Assembly (NCBI GenBank): GCA_963842575.1
Contig: CAWJGS010000010.1
Coordinates: 741,430 to 805,429 of the forward strand
Direction of reading: 5' to 3'
DNA: 64,000 nt
Source of the DNA: JACDER01 sp963842575
GTDB taxonomy: Bacteria; Actinomycetota; Thermoleophilia; Gaiellales; Gaiellaceae
A model generated the notes under the pieces. The model had not been told where the DNA came from and searched no databases. It saw only the letters and a program-made list of their open reading frames with translations. The translations under genes were made by a program, and so were the position numbers. Positions 16,683 to 24,071 of the stretch are shown in pieces (position 1 is the first letter of the stretch; the number at the start of each line of letters is the position of its first letter).

Positions 16683-17579
16683 GTGCGCGCCGAGTACCGC
16701 GAGGAGCCCTGCAAGTCGGCCCTGAACCGCGTCAAGGGGATGGGGTTCAGCTGGTCGCTCAATCCGTACATGGGCTGCGTCCACCAGTGCACGTTCTGTT
16801 ACGTCCGCGCCTTCGAGCTGCGCGCCGACCGGCCGTTCGACGACCGCTACGGAACGTCCATCCGCGTCAAGATCAACATCGCAGAGGTGCTGCGGCGCGA
16901 GCTCGCGCGCCCGCGCTGGGAGCACGAGACGGTCGCGATCGGCGCGGCGACCGACCCGTACCAGCCGGCCGAGGGGCGCTACCGGCTGACGCGCACCTGC
17001 ATCGAGGCGCTCCTGGAAGCGCACAACCCGTTCGCCATCATCACGCGCGGCCCCCTGATCCTCCGCGACCTGGACGTGCTGCAGGAGGCCTCCCGGCGAG
17101 CGGACGTGCGCGTCACGTTCTCGGTCCCAACGCTGGACGATGAGATCTGGCGGACGACCGAGCCCGGGACGGCGCCGCCGCGGCAGCGGCTGCGCGTGCT
17201 GAAGCGGCTGGTGGACGGCGGGATCAACGCAGCCGTCGGGATGGCGCCGATCCTGCCGGGGATCTCGGACAAGCCGGAGCTGCTGCGCGAGGTGGTGAAG
17301 GCCGCCCGGGAGGCCGGCGCGACCGGGCTGTGGGCGAACGTCCTCAACCTGCGTCCCGGCACGCGCGAGCACTTCATGGCGCACCTGGAGGAGGACTGGC
17401 CGGAGGAGGCCGAGCGCTACGAGCGCCTCTACCGGCGCCGCGCATACCTCGGCAAGGACGTCACCGGCCCCGTGCAGACGGCGGTCGCCGAGCTCAAGCG
17501 CGAGTACGGCGTTTCCGACCGGCGGAGGAAGAGGCTCGGGCCTCCGCCCGAGCCGGAGCAGCTTTCGCTGGCCGTCTAG
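16683..17579 (+). CDS. Radical SAM protein (Rv2578c/SplB-like family)
   Basis: About 298 residues. CVHQCTFCY gives the CxxxCxxC [4Fe-4S] motif of SAM radical enzymes, followed by VAIGAATDPYQPAEG and TRTCIEALL, hallmarks of the Rv2578c family, which is distantly related to spore photoproduct lyase. The reaction is not established. An SOS-type operator at the promoter suggests a role in DNA-damage response. An ATG at 16674 overlaps the TATAAT box, so I favour GTG 16683, where transcription from that box would start, giving a leaderless mRNA. TAG at 17577-17579 forms part of the next gene's -10. Confidence 0.88.
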   Translation: MRAEYREEPCKSALNRVKGMGFSWSLNPYMGCVHQCTFCYVRAFELRADRPFDDRYGTSIRVKINIAEVLRRELARPRWEHETVAIGAATDPYQPAEGRYRLTRTCIEALLEAHNPFAIITRGPLILRDLDVLQEASRRADVRVTFSVPTLDDEIWRTTEPGTAPPRQRLRVLKRLVDGGINAAVGMAPILPGISDKPELLREVVKAAREAGATGLWANVLNLRPGTREHFMAHLEEDWPEEAERYERLYRRRAYLGKDVTGPVQTAVAELKREYGVSDRRRKRLGPPPEPEQLSLAV

Positions 17580-17590
17580 AATCCGCCCCG

Positions 17591-17776
17591 ATGGCGGAGA
17601 ACGGCTACCTCCTGTTCGTCTGGAAGCCGACGGGCTACGAGCTCGTCGAACGCTCGGGCGACGCGCCGATGGTCGGCGACTCGATCGAGATCGACGAGCG
17701 CACCGAGTGGGTGTGCAAGGTCGCGCCCTCCCCCCTGCCCGGCGACGACCGGGTCTGCGCGTACCTACAAGCCTAG
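17591..17776 (+). CDS. Conserved small protein, function unknown
   Basis: 61 residues beginning MAENGYLLFVWKPTGYELVE and ending PLPGDDRVCAYLQA. The compact beta-rich pattern and the clean ATG suggest a real short gene rather than the tail of the 148-residue frame around it, whose upstream part is antisense-like nonsense. TAGAAT (17577-17582), built on the radical SAM stop codon, lies 8 nt upstream as a -10 candidate. It overlaps the convergent FAD gene by 12 bases. No function can be proposed. Confidence 0.7.
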   Translation: MAENGYLLFVWKPTGYELVERSGDAPMVGDSIEIDERTEWVCKVAPSPLPGDDRVCAYLQA

Positions 17777-18865
17777 GCTCTCGGCGGCGGTAAGGCCGAG
17801 GACGAGGGCGGTCGCGAGGCCGCTCGCGTAGCCGCCCGCGGCGATCCCGCCGGCGTCCACGCCCGCCGCGAAGAGGCCGTCGACCGGCGCGCCGTCCTCG
17901 GCGAGGACACGCGCGCGCTCGTCCACCTTCAGCCCGCCGACCGTGTGCGTGATCCCCGCGGCCACGTGGACCGCATAACGGTACGAGTCCGGAAGCTCGA
18001 AGCCGAGCTCCCCCGCGGTCACGACCGTCCCACCGGCCTCGCGCGCCGCGTCGATCATGTCCGCGACCGTGCGCCCGCGGATCTCGATCTCGAGTGTCGG
18101 CTCGTCCACGACGTACCAGGCGCGGCCCCCCGGCTGCCGCGCGATCGCCTGCACGAGATCGGTCTCGGCCCAGGAGATCGGATCGGGAGCGAACTCCTCG
18201 CCGTCCTCGTTGAGCACGAGCGCGTAGCTGCCGTACAGCTGGGCGAGCTCGACGAAGCGTTCTTCGGGAACGTGCGCCGGAGGCGCGGGCATCGCCCGGC
18301 CGTAGAACTCGTCGAGCCCGTCGGAGAGCGCGGCGCCGCGCTCGAGGCCGAGGCGAAGGCCGTCGCCGGCGCTCCAGGGGTTGGCGCGGTGCAGAACCGG
18401 CTCCTCGGTGATGTAGCGGTGGACGAGCTCTCGGTCGCCCTGGAATCCGCCGGTCGCGAGGACGAGCGGATCGTCCGTGGATGGGAAGGACGCCTCCAGC
18501 CGTAGATCACGGGCCGCGCGTGCGAGCACCTCCGTCAGCCCCCTGGGGTCGAAGCGCTTGCCGATCGTCCGCGGGTTGCCGGTCTCCTCCCACACGACCG
18601 GCGGCCCGAGCGACTCGAGCCACGCGAGGGCGTCGTCGAAGCGCTCGACGATCAGCCGCTGCAACCGCGGGTCGCCGCCGGGGCATTCGGCGCGGAAGTC
18701 CTCCAGCGTCCGGTAGCGCCAGACGACGCAGCTCGAGAGCAGCATCGATCCTCCCGGCCGGTCGCCCTTCTCGTAGACGACCGGCTCGAGCCCGAGCTCG
18801 CGGGCGCGCGCCGCCGCGCACAGGCCGGCCATGCCCGCGCCGGCAATCGTGGCCGAGGCGCTCAG
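17765..18865 (-). CDS. FAD-dependent oxidoreductase (fumarate-reductase flavoprotein-like), probable CTG start
   Basis: About 366 residues. The N-terminal dinucleotide-binding loop ATIAGAGMAGL lies just upstream of the first ATG (18832), so translation must begin earlier. The only reasonable codon is CTG at 18863-18865, overlapping the TGA of the upstream VOC gene as CTGA. Later motifs DPLVLATGGFQGD, SAGDGLRLGLERGAA and GVDAGGIAAGGYASGLATAL match the FAD_binding_2 (3-ketosteroid dehydrogenase/fumarate reductase) family. It is shorter than usual family members, and no substrate can be assigned. Coupling to the VOC gene suggests a two-gene operon. Confidence 0.82.
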   Translation of the reverse strand: MSASATIAGAGMAGLCAAARARELGLEPVVYEKGDRPGGSMLLSSCVVWRYRTLEDFRAECPGGDPRLQRLIVERFDDALAWLESLGPPVVWEETGNPRTIGKRFDPRGLTEVLARAARDLRLEASFPSTDDPLVLATGGFQGDRELVHRYITEEPVLHRANPWSAGDGLRLGLERGAALSDGLDEFYGRAMPAPPAHVPEERFVELAQLYGSYALVLNEDGEEFAPDPISWAETDLVQAIARQPGGRAWYVVDEPTLEIEIRGRTVADMIDAAREAGGTVVTAGELGFELPDSYRYAVHVAAGITHTVGGLKVDERARVLAEDGAPVDGLFAAGVDAGGIAAGGYASGLATALVLGLTAAESLGL

Positions 18866-19563
18866 GTGAGGGCGAAGCCCGGCTTGTGCTCGACGTACTC
18901 GAGCTTCACTCGCTCGGGGCCCCAGACGAAGACCGCGTACGTGTTCGCGGCGTCGACGACCTTGTCGATCTCGACTCCCTGCTCCTTCGCCTCGTCGATG
19001 TGCTCCGCCGCCGACTCGACTCGCATCGCCAGATGGTTCAGAAGCGGACGCTCGGGCTCGGTCGCGTCCCCCGGATGGAACTCGACGTAGGCGCCGCCGA
19101 CCTCGACGCGGTCGGCGCCCGACGGCCCCGGCTCAGCGGCGTTGAAGCCCAGGGGGACGTACTCTTCGGCCGTCCCGGCGGGATCCGCCGACCAGAGCGC
19201 GACATGGTCGAGGTCGTATTCGACCGCCGTGTCCGCCTCGACCAGGCCGAGCCTCAGTCCCTCGTGGACGTCGAAGTAGGCCTCGCCGTCGCGTGGCCGC
19301 TCGATGTCGGCGTCCTCCGGCAGGTCGGCCAGAGCTGTCTCGAGGTCGGAGACGCGAAGCGCGACGTGCTTCAGAGGCCCGCGCTCGCGCGGCCCCTCCT
19401 CGGCGAAGAGGGTCAGCTTCCCGCGCCGCGCGTCCGAGCCGACCAGGGTGAACGCGTCGGTTCGCTCGACGACATGCATGCCGGCGCCGCCGGTCAGGAA
19501 GTCCGCGATCCGGTCGCGGTCGGCGACCCAGAGCGCGACGTGGTCGAGTGTCTCGGGATTCAT
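18862..19563 (-). CDS. Two-domain VOC family protein
   Basis: About 233 residues with tandem vicinal-oxygen-chelate domains: LDHVALWVADRDRIADFL opens the first and LDHVALWSADPAGTAEEY the second, near residue 118. Each keeps the leading His of the metal site, and a late Glu (KLEYVEH) closes the second. The layout resembles extradiol dioxygenases or 4-hydroxyphenylpyruvate dioxygenase-like enzymes, but the substrate is unknown. I chose ATG 19563 (TATGCT 7 nt upstream) over the longer frame starting at 19617, whose extra residues overlap the terminator hairpin. Confidence 0.82.
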   Translation of the reverse strand: MNPETLDHVALWVADRDRIADFLTGGAGMHVVERTDAFTLVGSDARRGKLTLFAEEGPRERGPLKHVALRVSDLETALADLPEDADIERPRDGEAYFDVHEGLRLGLVEADTAVEYDLDHVALWSADPAGTAEEYVPLGFNAAEPGPSGADRVEVGGAYVEFHPGDATEPERPLLNHLAMRVESAAEHIDEAKEQGVEIDKVVDAANTYAVFVWGPERVKLEYVEHKPGFALT

Positions 19564-19580
19564 GCGGGAGAGCATAGATA

Positions 19581-19608
19581 AGCGGAGGGGCGTCGCCGCC
19601 CCTCCGCT
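19581..19608 (-). terminator. Strong hairpin terminator after the Rho-N-like gene
   Basis: AGCGGAGGGGC pairs perfectly with GCCCCTCCGCT, an 11-bp stem with a 6-nt loop. On the minus strand it is followed by TTATCT. It lies 16 bases past the stop of the gene at 19624 and just before the VOC promoter. Confidence 0.75.
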
Positions 19609-19623
19609 CGCTGTCATGGGTGG

Positions 19624-19959
19624 CTACTTGCGCCGGTCGACGGCGCGCTGGAGCTGGGCCTTGTTCATCTTCGAGCGGCCCTGGATGTTCATCCGCTTGG
19701 CCTCGTTGTAGAGCTGTTCCTTCGTCCGGCCGCGCGGGCGGTTCGTGCCGGAGCGCTGGCCGCCCCGGCGGCTCGACGGCATGTCGCGACGCGACGTGCG
19801 CGAGGATGTCTTGGCTTCGCCGCTCTGGGCGCGCTCCTTGTTGACCGTGCGTGCGGCGATTTCCTTCGCGCGCTTGGTCGACGCACCGCGCTTCTTCTCG
19901 CCGTCCTTGATGTGCTCGTACTGCCGTTCTCGCTTGTTGCTCCATGCTTTCTGCGGCAT
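19624..19959 (-). CDS. Basic protein with C-terminal Rho_N-like (SAP-type) segment, 'plasmid stabilization' family
   Basis: 111 residues, very rich in Lys, Arg and Gln. MPQKAWSNKRERQYEHIKDG and AARTVNKERAQSGEAKTSSR are the conserved landmarks of proteins often labelled plasmid stabilization protein. The C-terminus (TKEQLYNEAKRMNIQGRSKM) looks like the helix-extension-helix of Rho N-terminal or SAP domains, which bind nucleic acid. It is probably a small DNA/RNA-binding stress protein; a plasmid role is not supported. The ATG at 19959 has a strong Shine-Dalgarno, AAGGAGGT, and so sits in a leadered transcript. Confidence 0.8.
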   Translation of the reverse strand: MPQKAWSNKRERQYEHIKDGEKKRGASTKRAKEIAARTVNKERAQSGEAKTSSRTSRRDMPSSRRGGQRSGTNRPRGRTKEQLYNEAKRMNIQGRSKMNKAQLQRAVDRRK

Positions 19960-20082
19960 CGAGACCTCCTTGATGGCCTTCTGTACGCGGCTTGTGTGCC
20001 CATTTCCAGGGGTTTCAATCTCTGGAACGAGCGTGCGCCAAATCGGCTCGAAGGCGGCACGAACCGGTACGAATCGCCGCGC

Positions 20083-20132
20083 TACGCTCGCCGTGGGCGG
20101 CGGGTGGACGGAACTCCCCACCCAGGGTGGGG
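20083..20132 (+). repeat. Dispersed palindromic repeat, copy A
   Basis: Begins TACGCTCGCCG and ends in the palindrome CCCCACCC-AGGGTGGGG. Copy B lies in inverted orientation at 39069-39120 and agrees at roughly four of five positions. Copy A is in the 196-bp gap between the ferredoxin stop and the Rho_N-like gene. It is intergenic, and no coding role is seen. Confidence 0.6.
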
Positions 20133-20155
20133 ATGTGGGGGCGAGGGCGTCGGCG

Positions 20156-21400
20156 TCAGCCTTCGAGCGGGGGGTTCTGGACGTTGTGCTCGGTCGCGTA
20201 CGCGTCGACGAGCCCATTGATCACGTCGAAGCCCTGGTCGAAGGCGTAGTTGATCTTGACGAACGGCTCCCACTTGTCCGGGAGCGCGTCCTCGGGGAAG
20301 ATCGCGTCGACCGGGCACTCCGGTTCGCATGCACCGCAGTTGCGAGTGAAGACACCGCCGGCCAGCGTGAAGGTGTGGTCGCGCGGGACGACCGCGCAGA
20401 ACGTCTCCGACTCCTCGCCGTCTTCCGGCTCAGCGCTCATCACGCGCCAGTAGACCTCACGTGTCGCGAGGTACAGCCAGCGGATCGGACGGCTGCGGAC
20501 GCCGAAGTTCGTCTCGACGCTTCCCTCCTCGCCCGAGCCAACGGCCACGTACCCCGCCAGCGGCGCTACCCGCTCGAGCCAGTCGAGCGCCTCGTGCGAC
20601 GTCGAGCGCAGCCGCCACGAACCGGCCTTGACCGGGTCGCCGTCCGCCGCCAGCCAGCCGTCAACGAAGCCGGCGAGATAGTCCGGGTCGGCCGTCTCCG
20701 GCAGCGCTCGCTTGAGGTTCACCGAGGCGCGCACGACTCCCGTTCCGGCGTAACCGGGATGGACGTCCAGGCAGGGCGAGAAGTTGACCTGGTCGAAGAA
20801 GTCGCGGAACCTCGCCACGCGCTCGCCGTACAGCTGCACGTAGTGGAGATGAAGGCCGGACTTGACCTCCTGCTTGTTCCAGCAGCCGTCCCCGTAGACG
20901 ATGCCGTGGAGCGCGCCGAGGCGGTACTGCTCCGAGTCACGGCTGACGGCCAGCGTCGCCGAGGGCACGTACTGCCCGACGGAGAGCTCCGCGGTCTTCT
21001 CGCCGGACGCCAGCACCCACTGGTGCGTGGGCGTCGCGAGGACGGACCGCCGGAACCGCGAGATGTTGCGCGTCGTCAGCCGCGTCCCGCCGTAGCGGTC
21101 TCGCTCCTGGAAAGCAGGCGCGAGCTCGAGCCGCACGAGCGGCTTGCGACGGAAACGCTTGACGTATGCCGGACGCAGCCCGTGATCGGTCAGCACCTGA
21201 CACCACGAGCCCTCGAGCTCCGCGAACGTCCGCAGCCCACGTGACGTCAGCAGCTGCTCCTCCGGCGCGAAGCAGTCGATGCACTCCTCCGGATCGATCA
21301 CGAGGATCCGCCCGGCCTCGTGGATGCAGTCGACCGGACAGACGTCGACGCAGGAGAGGTCTTTGATGTCGATGCAGGGCTCGGCGATGATGTACGTCAC
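20156..21400 (-). CDS. fdxA: 7Fe-type ferredoxin (FdxA-like) interrupted by an intein
   Basis: The 414-residue precursor contains a ferredoxin split in two. Residues 1-42 (Cys9, Cys17, Cys21, Cys25, Cys40) and 355-414 (Cys355, Cys358, Cys362) join to a 102-residue protein with the CxxCxxCxxxCP motif ECIDCGACEPECP, the normal size of 3Fe-4S/4Fe-4S ferredoxins in Actinobacteria. It would be a soluble low-potential electron carrier. Residues 43-354 are an intein that must be spliced out before the second cluster can form. The start is ATG or an alternative at 21400, near homologue starts (MTYIIAEPC). A receiver-like gene lies 35 bases upstream on the same strand. Confidence 0.93.
   Translation of the reverse strand: MTYIIAEPCIDIKDLSCVDVCPVDCIHEAGRILVIDPEECIDCFAPEEQLLTSRGLRTFAELEGSWCQVLTDHGLRPAYVKRFRRKPLVRLELAPAFQERDRYGGTRLTTRNISRFRRSVLATPTHQWVLASGEKTAELSVGQYVPSATLAVSRDSEQYRLGALHGIVYGDGCWNKQEVKSGLHLHYVQLYGERVARFRDFFDQVNFSPCLDVHPGYAGTGVVRASVNLKRALPETADPDYLAGFVDGWLAADGDPVKAGSWRLRSTSHEALDWLERVAPLAGYVAVGSGEEGSVETNFGVRSRPIRWLYLATREVYWRVMSAEPEDGEESETFCAVVPRDHTFTLAGGVFTRNCGACEPECPVDAIFPEDALPDKWEPFVKINYAFDQGFDVINGLVDAYATEHNVQNPPLEG
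20339..21274 (-). mobile_element. Intein with LAGLIDADG-type homing endonuclease in the ferredoxin gene
   Basis: 312 residues (43-354 of the precursor). Block A: Cys43-FAPEEQLLTSRG. Block B: ATPTHQ (Thr123, His126). Dodecapeptide-type endonuclease motifs: LGALHGIVYGDG (161-172) and YLAGFVDGWLAADG (241-254), both keeping the catalytic acidic residue. Block F: DHTFTLAGG (341-349). Block G: VFTRN followed by Cys355 as the +1 nucleophile. The penultimate residue is Arg353 instead of the usual His, which may change the Asn-cyclisation step. Block-F His342 could compensate. The insertion point is between Asp42 and a cluster-ligand Cys. Confidence 0.92.
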
Positions 21401-21435
21401 GGAGCCTTACTCTAACGACGCCCGCGGCGCCGGCT

Positions 21436-21744
21436 TCACGCCTCGACGAGCTCTTCCACGACCTGCGGAGCGCGCTCGACGAGCGCCGACTTCGCCAGCA
21501 CCTGGTCGAATCCGGCGGTGTGCGCCGCACGCAGGCCGGCCGTGTCCGTGTGGTTCGAATACCCCACGATGGGCACGTCCGGATACGTGTCCGCGACCTC
21601 GTCCGGGTCGATTCGCGCAATGTCCGCGATCACGATGTCCGGCGGGTCGATGCTGTCGGTGGTGACGAGGTGGTGGCCCTGCAGGAGCCCTTCGAGCTTC
21701 CCGCGGAAGTAGAGGTCGACCCCAACGAGCAGGACGGTCGCCAC
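21436..21744 (-). CDS. Stand-alone response-regulator receiver-like protein
   Basis: 102 residues with the alternating beta-alpha pattern of a CheY-like domain: VATVLLVGVDLYFRGKLEGL (strand 1, one acidic residue), DIVIADIAR (strand 3, Asp at the phosphoacceptor position), PIVGYSN (strand 4) and VLAKSAL (strand 5 with the conserved Lys). No output domain is present. It may be a phosphorylated single-domain regulator or a degenerate receiver. GTG 21744 has TACGCT exactly 6 nt upstream (21751-21756). It is divergent from the Rieske gene with a shared -10 region. Confidence 0.7.
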   Translation of the reverse strand: MATVLLVGVDLYFRGKLEGLLQGHHLVTTDSIDPPDIVIADIARIDPDEVADTYPDVPIVGYSNHTDTAGLRAAHTAGFDQVLAKSALVERAPQVVEELVEA

Positions 21745-21750
21745 GGTCGG

Positions 21751-21760
21751 AGCGTAACAT
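21751..21760. promoter_or_regulatory. Fused divergent -10 elements (receiver-like gene / Rieske gene)
   Basis: AGCGTAACAT contains TACGCT on the minus strand (21751-21756) and TAACAT on the plus strand (21755-21760), sharing the central TA. Spacers to the starts are 6 nt (GTG 21744) and 7 nt (ATG 21768). The two genes can hardly be transcribed simultaneously from the same molecule. Confidence 0.5.
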
Positions 21761-21767
21761 CCTCCCC

Positions 21768-22070
21768 ATGGCATTTGTGACGGTCGCGCGCGTCGAAGAC
21801 GTCCCGCCTGGAACGTGCAAGCACGTCCGCGCCGGGGACGAGGAGATCGCGCTCGCGAATGTCGAGGACGAGATCTACGCGACCCAGGGGCACTGCCTGC
21901 ACCTGCAAGGGCCGCTCGGCGACGGCGAGCTGGAGGGACCGGTGCTCACGTGCCCGTGGCACGGCTGGCAGTACGACGTCCGCACCGGCCTGAACGAGTT
22001 CGACCACGCGATCGAGCTCCGTACCTACGAGGTGCGGGTCGACAACGGCGAGATCCAGGTCTCAGTCTGA
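21768..22070 (+). CDS. Rieske [2Fe-2S] ferredoxin
   Basis: 100 residues, a single Rieske domain. GHCLHLQGPLG and CPWHGWQYDVRTG provide the two Cys-X-His pairs that hold the [2Fe-2S] cluster, as in NirD and dioxygenase ferredoxins. There is no membrane anchor, so it is a soluble electron-transfer protein. The oxygenase it might serve is not nearby. ATG 21768 lies 7 nt after TAACAT. The DUF309 gene follows directly. Confidence 0.92.
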   Translation: MAFVTVARVEDVPPGTCKHVRAGDEEIALANVEDEIYATQGHCLHLQGPLGDGELEGPVLTCPWHGWQYDVRTGLNEFDHAIELRTYEVRVDNGEIQVSV

Positions 22071-22071
22071 G

Positions 22072-22413
22072 CTGCTCGCGGAGGGCATCGAGCTCATCCG
22101 CACCGGCGAGTACTTCGCCGCGCACGAGGTGCTGGAGGACGCCTGGCGGGCCGCCGAGGCGGACGAACGCGATTTCTTCCAGGGCCTCGTCCACGTAGCC
22201 GTCGCCTGGTACCAGGCCGGACGCGGCAACCGAACCGGCTGCGAGCGGCAGCTGGACAAGGCGACGCGGCGCCTCGGTCCCTACACGCCGACCCATCGCG
22301 AGGTCGACGTCGCTGCTCTCCTCAGTCGTGTGGAGGAGGCCGCCGCGATCGTCGCGACGGGATCGCTGGAGTTGCCTAGACCCCTAACCCGAACAGGTGC
22401 AGGAAGCGGTTGA
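22072..22413 (+). CDS. DUF309 family protein
   Basis: The frame gives ELIRTGEYFAAHEVLEDAWR, the DUF309 core (E-x-H-E-x-W pattern), then FFQGLVHVAVAWYQAGRGN. The conserved part reaches back to about 22070 but contains no ATG, GTG or TTG before GTG 22129, which would delete the first helix. CTG 22072, two bases after the Rieske stop, is the nearest possible start. Alternatively a base is wrong at the junction. The role of DUF309 is unknown. The helical bundle ends near 22370, and its last residues overlap the convergent ccdA gene by 38 bases. Confidence 0.72.
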   Translation: MLAEGIELIRTGEYFAAHEVLEDAWRAAEADERDFFQGLVHVAVAWYQAGRGNRTGCERQLDKATRRLGPYTPTHREVDVAALLSRVEEAAAIVATGSLELPRPLTRTGAGSG

Positions 22414-23083
22414 GGCCGACGCGCAGCCACCAGATCCGGTCGAAGAAGAGCAGGCATCCGAGTGCGACGAGCACGGCTCCGCCGGACACGCTGAGGATGC
22501 GGTAGCGGTCGCGAAGCCAGCGGAACGTCCCCATCGCCTTCGCGAAAGACACGCCGGCGAGCAGGAAGGCGAAAGCCAGCCCGAGCGAGTACACGAGCAA
22601 CAGGGCGGCCCCTTTCGCGATCGTCGACGTCCCTCCCGCGAGCACGAGCACGCCCGCCAGCACGGGCGTGATGCACGGCGCCGCGCAGGTCGCGAAGGCG
22701 GCACCCAGCAAGGCCCGGGATCCACTCTTGCGCGCCTCACCGAGCAACCCCGCCCCGACGAGCTGTTTCGGCACGGGAAGCAGCCCCATCAAGGCCAGCC
22801 CGACCACGATCAGGATGAATCCACCGATCTCCTGCTGCGCCCGCAAGCTGAGTGTCGTGGCGATGGCGCTCGCGGCAACCCCGAGCAACACGAAGACGAC
22901 CGTGAAGCCGGCGAAGAAGGGCAGGCTGGCCACGGTCACGCGCCGCGCCACCCCACGCTGGCCTAGCCGCTCCGCGTCCACCGCCGACACCGTGGCGAGG
23001 TAGCCCGGGACGAGTGGCAGCACGCAGGGAGTGATCACCGACGCGAAGCCGGCCCCGAAAGCCACGAGAAGACGCACGATCAT
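22376..23083 (-). CDS. ccdA: CcdA-type cytochrome c biogenesis / thiol-redox membrane protein
   Basis: 235 residues, six predicted membrane spans. The paired-cysteine motifs FASVITPCVLPLVPGYL (first helix) and TCAAPCITPVLAG (fourth helix) are the reactive pair that carries reducing equivalents from cytoplasmic thioredoxin across the membrane. The acceptor is likely the TlpA-like protein encoded upstream. ATG 23083 overlaps the stop of ccmH (ATGA), the last gene of a tightly coupled group. Confidence 0.92.
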   Translation of the reverse strand: MIVRLLVAFGAGFASVITPCVLPLVPGYLATVSAVDAERLGQRGVARRVTVASLPFFAGFTVVFVLLGVAASAIATTLSLRAQQEIGGFILIVVGLALMGLLPVPKQLVGAGLLGEARKSGSRALLGAAFATCAAPCITPVLAGVLVLAGGTSTIAKGAALLLVYSLGLAFAFLLAGVSFAKAMGTFRWLRDRYRILSVSGGAVLVALGCLLFFDRIWWLRVGLNRFLHLFGLGV

Positions 23084-23543
23084 TCGAAGCGCGCGAGCTC
23101 TTCCTCGAGCCGGCGCTCGAGGTCCGGATCGAGCGGCGCGCGGCCGTTTTGCTCTGGCCCGGCCGCTGTGGGGGCGGACTCGCGCGAGCGGCTCCAGCGC
23201 CAGGCGTAGACGCCGAGGACCGCCCCGCCTCCCACGAGGAGCACGAGCGGCAGCAACCAGGCGAGCAGCCCCCACCCGCTCTTCGGAGGAGCCGCGCGGA
23301 TCCCCGACCCGAACTGCGCCACGAGCTTGTCCATGATCTCGCTCCGGGTGTCGCCCCCGTTGATGCGAGTGACGATGAACGCGCGGATGCGGTTCGCCGC
23401 CGGCGCGTCCGACATGTCCAGCGGAGTCCCGCAGGTCGGGCACATCAGCTGTCCCTCCAGCTCGTGCAGCGTCGGATGCGACTCGCTCGCGAGCGCCGCG
23501 GGCACGCCGACGACCAGCGCGACCAGCAGCGCGGCGAGGAGCC

Positions 23544-23547
<4 letters not shown>
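23080..23547 (-). CDS. ccmH: CcmH/CycL-type cytochrome c maturation protein
   Basis: 155 residues: signal peptide (1-21), a three-helix domain with the redox motif LMCPTC (Cys36, Cys39), then a transmembrane helix (about 93-115) and a charged tail. CcmH reduces or presents apocytochrome c heme-binding thiols on the outside of the membrane. It belongs to maturation system I, while CcdA and TlpA/ResA partners are shared with system II, and no haem ligase is in the window. The GTG start overlaps the tlpA stop (GTGA). Confidence 0.9.
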
Positions 23548-24070
<523 letters not shown>

Positions 24071-24071
<1 letters not shown>

